A stretch of 64,000 nt of DNA, taken from assembly GCF_019511645.1 (NCBI RefSeq), contig NZ_JAEUAX010000003.1, forward strand, positions 62,001 to 126,000. Direction: 5' to 3'. Under the pieces are notes generated by a model that ran no database searches, was not told the origin of the DNA, and was given only the letters and a program-made list of their open reading frames with translations. Both the position numbers and the translations under genes were made by a program. This document shows, one piece after another, positions 59,277 to 64,000 of the stretch (the stretch's first letter is position 1; every line of letters starts with the position of its first letter). This DNA is from Microbacterium ureisolvens (GTDB taxonomy: Bacteria; Actinomycetota; Actinomycetes; Actinomycetales; Microbacteriaceae).

Positions 59277-59765
59277 ATGCACGCATTCACCGAGAAGGAC
59301 ATCCGCGCGTCCTTCGTCAACGCCTCGCTGCGCGAGCGCAACGCCATCATCGTTCCCGACCTGGCCCATGTCGGCTGGGACGACCTCGACTACCTCGGCT
59401 GGCGCGACCCGAAGCAGCCGCTCGCCGGCTTCATCGTGGTGCCGGTCGATGACGAGCCCGTGGGCATCCTGCTGCGGCAGGCCGAGCAGCGCACCCGCAC
59501 CCGCCCGCAGTGCTCGTGGTGCGAGGACGTCACCCTGCCGAACGACGTCGTGCTGTTCGGCGCGAAGCGCGCCGGAAAGGCCGGACGAAACGGCGACACC
59601 GTCGGCACCCTGCTGTGCGAGCGGTTCGAGTGCTCGGTCAACGCCCGCCGCCCGATGCCGCCGGCGTATCTCGGATTCGACGTGAGGGCCGCGCGCCAGC
59701 GGCGCATCGAGGCCCTGCGTGCACACGCCGAAGGCTTCGCGCGCGACATCCGCGACGGCGCCTGA
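59277..59765 (+). CDS. FBP-domain protein (EF-G-binding, FusB-like C-domain)
   Basis: A 162-aa protein with the FBP fold: MHAFTEKDIRASFVNASLRER then QCSWCED (Cys79/Cys82) and LLCERFECSV (Cys114/Cys119), a four-Cys zinc site as in the C-terminal domain of FusB/FusC. FusB frees EF-G from fusidic-acid-stalled ribosomes; actinobacterial homologues lack the N-terminal helical bundle and their roles are unproven. ATG 59277 follows AGAGGGGAAATC. Preceded by a hairpin leader (59110-59211); followed by a DASS gene after 22 bp on the opposite strand. Confidence 0.75.
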   Translation: MHAFTEKDIRASFVNASLRERNAIIVPDLAHVGWDDLDYLGWRDPKQPLAGFIVVPVDDEPVGILLRQAEQRTRTRPQCSWCEDVTLPNDVVLFGAKRAGKAGRNGDTVGTLLCERFECSVNARRPMPPAYLGFDVRAARQRRIEALRAHAEGFARDIRDGA

Positions 59766-59787
59766 CATCAGGTGACCGCTGCTCCTG

Positions 59788-61596
59788 CTACAGCGGCAGG
59801 AGCAGCGGCACCATGAGGACGCTCACGACGAGCACGAGCACCGTGAACGGCACGCCCAGCCGGACGAAATCGCCGAAACGGTAGCGTCCCGGCTCCACGA
59901 CGAGCGTGTTCACCGGCGACGACACCGGCGTCATGAACGCGGACGACGCCGCGAGCATCACGACCATCGCGAACGGGTACGGCGACGCCCCGAGGTGATC
60001 GGCGGCGGTGATGGCGATGGGGGCCATGAGCACCGCCGTCGCGGTGTTGGAGACGAACAGCCCGATCACCGCGGTCGTCACGAAGAGGGCGCCGAGGATG
60101 AGGGCAGGGCCCGCGCCGCCGAAGGCGCTCAGCAGGGCGTCGGCGGCGAGGTCGATGCCGCCCGTCACCTCGAGCGCCTGGGCGAAGGGCAGCATGCCCG
60201 CGATGAGCAGCAGCGTCGGCCAGTGGATCGACCGATACGCCGAAGGCATGTCGATCACGCGGAACAGGCCCATCATGAGCGCTGCGATCAGGGCGGCGAT
60301 GACGTTCGGCACGAATCCGGTCACCATCAGCACGATCATCACGGCGACGCTGAGCAGGGCGAACGGCGCGCGGTCGGCGGCGGGCGCGACCTCGTCGCCC
60401 TCGCTCGGCAGGTCCATCGGTGCGAAGTCCCGCGCCTCCTCGCGGAACCGGTGGATCTGGTTCCAGCCACCCGCGACGAGCAGGGTGTCTCCCGGGTGGA
60501 GCCGCCGGTCGCTGAAATCCGCACCCGCGGCGTGCCCCGCGTGCCGCACACCGAGCACCGTCACCTCGTACTCGGTCCGGAAGCGCATTTCACGGATGCT
60601 GCGGCCCATGGCCCGCGAGTCGGGGGTGACGATCACCTCCGCCATCCCGACCTGCCGGGCGTAGGACTCGAAGAAGTCGCCGACGACGTCGAGCCGCTCG
60701 AGGTCGAGCCGCCGGCGTTCGGCCGGCGACGGCACGATGTCGAGGACGAGGGTGTCGCCGCGCTGCACCACCGTCTCACCTGCCGTGCTGAGCGTCGTCC
60801 CTCGCAGGAATCGCGTGCGCTCGAGGCCGAGCACGGAACTCAGGGACGGGGCGAGGTCGGCCGCGGCGAGAGTGCGGCCGATGAGGGGCGATGCGGCGCC
60901 GACGCGGTAGCGCCCGGTCCGGCTGTCGACCTCATAGTCGGCGATGAGGCTGCCGAACGTGCGGCGGTCGCTGCCGGACGCGCCGCGGTCGTCGCCCAGG
61001 AACCGCCGCGCCAGGAGGATGTAGCCGATGCCGAGCGCCAGGATCACGAGGCCGAACGGCGTGACGCTGAAGAAGCCGAACCCGTCGAAGCCCATGCGGC
61101 GCAGCTCCGCATCGACGACGAGGTTCGGTGCCGTCGCGATCAGAGTGAGCATGCCGCTCATGAGGCCGGCCATGCTGAGCGGCATCATGAGCTGCCGCGG
61201 CGAAAGACCGGTGCGGGCTGCGATGCTGAGCACCACCGGGATGAAGATCGCGACCACTCCCGTCGAACTCATCACCGCACCGAGCGCCGCGACCGACAGC
61301 ATGAGCAGCACGATGAGCCCCGGGGTGCTGCTCCCTGCGCGCGCCGACAGCCAATCGCCGAGGCGGTAGGTGACCCCCGTGCGCGAGAGACCCTCGCCCA
61401 CCACGAAGAGTGCTGCGATGAGGATCACGTTGGGATCGGCGAAGCCCGCGAGTGTCTCGGGCACCGTCAGCACGCCGGTGAGCGGCAGGGCGACGATCAC
61501 CAGGACCGCGACCACGTCCATGCGTGGCCGGCCGATCGCGAAGAGCACGATCGTGATCGCCAGCAGCACGAGCACCAGGATCAGCTCGCCGCTCAT
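59788..61596 (-). CDS. SLC13/DASS-type transporter with two RCK/TrkA-C domains
   Basis: A 602-aa symporter-like protein: a first bundle of helices including VILIAALFVVGEGLSRTG and the S-S-T/N-T-A-T pattern in the C-lobe (LFVSNTATAVLMAP), separated by a cytosolic insert of two TrkA-C-like domains (SPLIGRTLAAADLAPSL ... DTLVLDIVP and RSIREMRFRTEYEVTVLGV). Such DASS proteins transport sulfate or di/tricarboxylates with Na+, and the RCK insert may gate them. ATG 61596 follows GGCGGAGG. Confidence 0.85.
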   Translation of the reverse strand: MSGELILVLVLLAITIVLFAIGRPRMDVVAVLVIVALPLTGVLTVPETLAGFADPNVILIAALFVVGEGLSRTGVTYRLGDWLSARAGSSTPGLIVLLMLSVAALGAVMSSTGVVAIFIPVVLSIAARTGLSPRQLMMPLSMAGLMSGMLTLIATAPNLVVDAELRRMGFDGFGFFSVTPFGLVILALGIGYILLARRFLGDDRGASGSDRRTFGSLIADYEVDSRTGRYRVGAASPLIGRTLAAADLAPSLSSVLGLERTRFLRGTTLSTAGETVVQRGDTLVLDIVPSPAERRRLDLERLDVVGDFFESYARQVGMAEVIVTPDSRAMGRSIREMRFRTEYEVTVLGVRHAGHAAGADFSDRRLHPGDTLLVAGGWNQIHRFREEARDFAPMDLPSEGDEVAPAADRAPFALLSVAVMIVLMVTGFVPNVIAALIAALMMGLFRVIDMPSAYRSIHWPTLLLIAGMLPFAQALEVTGGIDLAADALLSAFGGAGPALILGALFVTTAVIGLFVSNTATAVLMAPIAITAADHLGASPYPFAMVVMLAASSAFMTPVSSPVNTLVVEPGRYRFGDFVRLGVPFTVLVLVVSVLMVPLLLPL

Positions 61597-61688
61597 CGAA
61601 CCTCCGCCCACGGGCCGGGTTCGCCGCATCCGCCCGCTCTGCGAATGCTACCGAGGCGACTGCGTCGGCAGCATACGATCTCACCGCC

Positions 61689-62084
61689 TCACGGCGGTCC
61701 CAGACCGAAATGCACGAGCTCCTCGTCATCGAGCATGCGGCTGCGGATGATGAACCGGTTGCCCGTCGGGCCCTCGACACTGAACCCCGCCCCGCGGCCG
61801 GGCACCACGTCGATCGTGAGGTGGGTGTACTTCCAGTACTCGAACTGCGCCTCCGAGATGAAGACCTCGACGGGATCGTCCAGGCCCACGTCGAGCTCGC
61901 CGAGGCGCACGTCCGACGGTCCGGTCAGGAACATCCCCACCGGGTAGCACATGGGTGCGCTGCCGTCGCAGCAGCCCCCGGACTGGTGGAACATCAACGT
62001 GCCGTGCTGCGCCGTGAGCTGCCGCAGCAGGGCGGTGGCAGCATCCGTCACCGCGACGCGCGCGTAGGTCCGGGTCGGGGTCAT
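61689..62084 (-). CDS. DUF779 protein
   Basis: A 131-aa protein with the DUF779 core FHQSGGCCDGSAPMCYP (adjacent Cys pair plus later Cys) and FISEAQFEYWKYTHLTIDVVPGRGAGFSVEGPTGNRF. The family is almost always encoded beside an aldehyde dehydrogenase, as here, 81 bp after it; its role is unknown, possibly an accessory or metal-binding factor. It is probably co-transcribed with the dehydrogenase under the promoter at 63767-63800. Confidence 0.88.
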   Translation of the reverse strand: MTPTRTYARVAVTDAATALLRQLTAQHGTLMFHQSGGCCDGSAPMCYPVGMFLTGPSDVRLGELDVGLDDPVEVFISEAQFEYWKYTHLTIDVVPGRGAGFSVEGPTGNRFIIRSRMLDDEELVHFGLGPP

Positions 62085-62165
62085 CGCGTTCTCCTCGGGG
62101 AACGGTGCGACCCGGGCGGAGGCGCTGGGGCTCGCTCCCGCCCGGGTCTCATGGGGAGGGCAGGA

Positions 62166-63716
62166 TCAGAAGAAGCCCATGGCCCCGTCGGCGTACGAGA
62201 CGAGGAGGTTCTTCGTCTGCTGGTAGTGGTCGAGCATCTTGAGGTGATTCTCGCGCCCGATGCCGGACTGCTTATAGCCGCCGAACGCCGCGTGCGCGGG
62301 GTATTGGTGGTACGTGTTCGTCCAGACGCGACCCGCCTCGATCGCACGACCGGCGCGGTAGGCGGTGTCGCCGGAGCGGCTCCAGACGCCGGCGCCCAGG
62401 CCGTACAGAGTGTCGTTGGCGATCGAGATGGCGTCGTCGAAGTCGTCGAACGAGGTGACGGAGACGACGGGCCCGAAGATCTCCTCCTGGAAGATGCGCA
62501 TGTCGTTCGTGCCCTCGAAGACGGTGGGGGCCACGTAGTAGCCGCCCGACAGCTCGCCGCCGAGATCGACGCGCTCGCCACCGGCGAGCAGCTTCGCGCC
62601 GCCCGCCTTGCCGATCTCGATGTACGACAGGATCTTCTCGAGCTGATCGTTGGATGCCTGGGCGCCGATCATCGTCGCCGGGTCCAGCGGGTTGCCCTGC
62701 ACGATCTTGCCGACGCGGCCCAGGGCGTCGCCGAGGAACCCGTCGTAGATCGAGCGCTGGATGAGCGCGCGCGACGGGCACGTGCAGACCTCGCCCTGGT
62801 TGAGGGCGAAGAGCGTGAAGCCCTCCAGCGCCTTGTCGTAGTAGGCGTCGCCGGTGTCGCGGGCGACGTCCTCGAAGAACACGTTGGCACTCTTGCCTCC
62901 GAGCTCCAGGGTCACCGGGATGAGGTTCTGCGACGCGTACTGCATGATGAGGCGGCCCGTCGTGGTCTCGCCGGTGAACGCGACCTTTCGGATGCGCTTG
63001 TGCTGCGCGAGCGGCGCGCCCGCCTCGATGCCGAAGCCGTTGACGATGTTGACGACGCCGGCCGGCAGCAGGTCGCCGATGATCTCGAAGAGGAACAGGA
63101 TCGACGCCGGTGTCTGCTCGGCGGGCTTCAGCACGACGCAGTTGCCGGCGGCGAGCGCCGGGGCGAGCTTCCACGTGGCCATGAGGATCGGGAAGTTCCA
63201 CGGGATGATCTGGCCGACCACGCCCAGCGGCTCGTGGAAGTGGTACGCGACCGTGTCTTCGTCGAGCTGGCTGAGCGAGCCCTCCTGGCCGCGCAGCACG
63301 CCGGCGAAGTAGCGGAAGTGGTCGACCGCGAGGGGGATGTCGGCCGCCAACGTCTCGCGGACGGGCTTGCCGTTCTCCCACGTCTCGGCGACGGCGATCC
63401 GCTCGAGGTTCTGCTCGATGCGGTCGGCGATCTTGTTGAGGATGATGGCGCGCTCGGCAGGCGTCGTGCGCTTCCACGACTCGAACGCCTTCCACGCGAC
63501 GTCCACCGCGCGGTCGACGTCCTCGACGGTGCCGCGGCCGACCTCGGTGAACGGCTTGCCGGTGACGGGCGTGATGTTCTCGAAGTACTGGCCCTTTATC
63601 GGCTCGACGAACTCGCCGCCGATGTAGTGCCCGTAGCGGGGGCGGTAGTCGGCGATAGATCCCCGCTGCCCGGGTGCGGCGTAGACGCTCGAGACGCCCT
63701 CTTCGACGATGGTCAT
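62166..63716 (-). CDS. NAD-dependent aldehyde dehydrogenase (acetaldehyde-type, ExaC-like)
   Basis: A 516-aa aldehyde dehydrogenase: general base Glu271 ([14 protein letters not shown]), nucleophile Cys311 ([11 protein letters not shown]), NAD-binding [14 protein letters not shown] and the [20 protein letters not shown] helix. Length and the QGEVC context match the ExaC/AldA acetaldehyde dehydrogenases that oxidise acetaldehyde and other short aldehydes to acids. ATG 63716 opens the conserved N-terminus; an extension to 63887 lacks similarity. It precedes the DUF779 gene in the same direction and shares promoter architecture with the alcohol dehydrogenase at 24948, implying one ethanol/alcohol-oxidation pathway. 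Confidence 0.93.
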   Translation of the reverse strand: MTIVEEGVSSVYAAPGQRGSIADYRPRYGHYIGGEFVEPIKGQYFENITPVTGKPFTEVGRGTVEDVDRAVDVAWKAFESWKRTTPAERAIILNKIADRIEQNLERIAVAETWENGKPVRETLAADIPLAVDHFRYFAGVLRGQEGSLSQLDEDTVAYHFHEPLGVVGQIIPWNFPILMATWKLAPALAAGNCVVLKPAEQTPASILFLFEIIGDLLPAGVVNIVNGFGIEAGAPLAQHKRIRKVAFTGETTTGRLIMQYASQNLIPVTLELGGKSANVFFEDVARDTGDAYYDKALEGFTLFALNQGEVCTCPSRALIQRSIYDGFLGDALGRVGKIVQGNPLDPATMIGAQASNDQLEKILSYIEIGKAGGAKLLAGGERVDLGGELSGGYYVAPTVFEGTNDMRIFQEEIFGPVVSVTSFDDFDDAISIANDTLYGLGAGVWSRSGDTAYRAGRAIEAGRVWTNTYHQYPAHAAFGGYKQSGIGRENHLKMLDHYQQTKNLLVSYADGAMGFF

Positions 63717-63766
63717 TGCTGGTCTCCTTCGACGCGTTCCGCGACGGTCGTCGTCGCGATGCATCG

Positions 63767-63800
63767 ACGGTAGGACGCGCGAGGTTGCAGAACGTTGCGA
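63767..63800 (-). promoter_or_regulatory. Aldehyde dehydrogenase promoter with GCAAC direct repeat
   Basis: Read on the minus strand, TCGCAAC-GTTC-TGCAAC (63800-63784) is followed 11 bp later by TACCGT (63772-63767), a -10-like TANNNT. Orientation and spacing match the alcohol dehydrogenase promoter at 24870-24903. Confidence 0.65.
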
Positions 63801-63805
63801 CCGGG

Positions 63806-64000
63806 TCAGAGGGCGGCTTCGAGCTTCTCGATGCGGGCGACGAGGCCGGCGCGGCGGGGCGAGCGGGCGGGCAGCATCGAGAGGCACAGCCGGAGCAGCT
63901 CGACGTCGTCGGCCGCGGCATCCGTGTCGGCGAAGGCGAGCAGGACGTCGACGGATGCCTCGGCCATGAGCGCTTCGCGAAGCGCAACGCGGACGGTGTC
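63806..64000 (-). CDS. C-terminal 64 residues of an unidentified protein
   Basis: Minus-strand frame entering from the right edge and ending at TGA 63806, encoding a helical, Ala/Leu-rich C-terminus ([26 protein letters not shown] ... RIEKLEAAL). GC3-rich and gene-like, but too short to assign. In related genomes regulators (for example GAF/Fis-type) often sit here, which cannot be checked from 64 residues. Confidence 0.4.
   Translation of the reverse strand, partial: DTVRVALREALMAEASVDVLLAFADTDAAADDVELLRLCLSMLPARSPRRAGLVARIEKLEAAL

Noticed and set aside
58809..59768. A long upstream extension of the acyl-CoA dehydrogenase
   Set aside because: It overlaps the FBP-domain gene on the other strand and shows no dehydrogenase similarity; GTG 58808 has a good ribosome-binding site.

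Overview
The window is about 70% GC, tightly packed, and rich in secreted Ala/Thr/Val-biased proteins, GTG starts and 4-bp ATGA/GTGA gene overlaps. Gene content (znuACB-zur, bkdABC, a multi-Cys FBP-domain protein, LAxTG-anchored surface proteins, the rpsF-ssb-rpsR-rplI block) points to a high-GC actinobacterium, most likely Microbacteriaceae and probably Microbacterium or a close relative. That assignment is inferred from style and content, not from a database match. I see no insertion sequence, prophage, CRISPR array, tRNA or rRNA.

Layout. 1-4064: zinc-uptake operon on the minus strand (znuA-znuC-znuB-zur-YraQ-like permease, running off the left edge) behind a Zur-box promoter. 4134-10065: a large wall-anchored subtilisin-like protease, the LuxR-type regulator beside it and a small orphan protein. 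10092-14905: branched-chain 2-oxoacid dehydrogenase (bkdA-bkdB-bkdC) with an aromatic/histidinol-phosphate-type aminotransferase. 15061-20013: a small membrane protein, a WXG100-like/lipase-like pair and an ExeM/NucH-type secreted nuclease. 20178-23302: low-molecular-weight tyrosine phosphatase, purB and a two-gene membrane module. 23399-26018: PLP decarboxylase divergent from a zinc alcohol dehydrogenase. 26182-33880: small metabolic, stress and regulatory genes (DUF1801, SelW-like, hydrolase, CsbD, two LysR regulators, DJ-1, GyrI-like, aldo/keto reductase, a stand-alone Toprim protein). 34047-37941: a secreted phytase-like/glycerophosphodiesterase fusion behind a PHO-box-like repeat, then a DUF1254/DUF1214 protein. 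38006-43506: peptidase, MATE and EamA transporters and a LysR regulator. 43618-49358: class A PBP and a large secreted zinc-phospholipase-C-like protein. 49559-57433: the conserved rpsF-ssb-rpsR-rplI ... dnaB block, interrupted by three opposite-strand genes, one of which encodes a chaplin-like repeat protein. 57609-64000: glutaryl-CoA-dehydrogenase-like enzyme, FBP-domain gene with a possible leader peptide, DASS/RCK transporter, DUF779 and aldehyde dehydrogenase.

How parts work together. The alcohol dehydrogenase (24948) and the aldehyde dehydrogenase/DUF779 pair (63716) lie 38 kb apart but share a promoter architecture with identical spacing (TCGCAAC-N4-TGCAAC-N11-TANNNT), so they probably form one alcohol-to-acid oxidation regulon. 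Secreted protease, nuclease, phosphodiesterase and phospholipase-like proteins suggest scavenging of protein, DNA and phospholipid. The most novel-looking locus is 50933-54411: a cluster of DnaA-box-like 9-mers in front of dnaB, a membrane-associated Val/Thr-rich protein, and a seven-repeat chaplin-like protein ending in an LAATG sortase motif.
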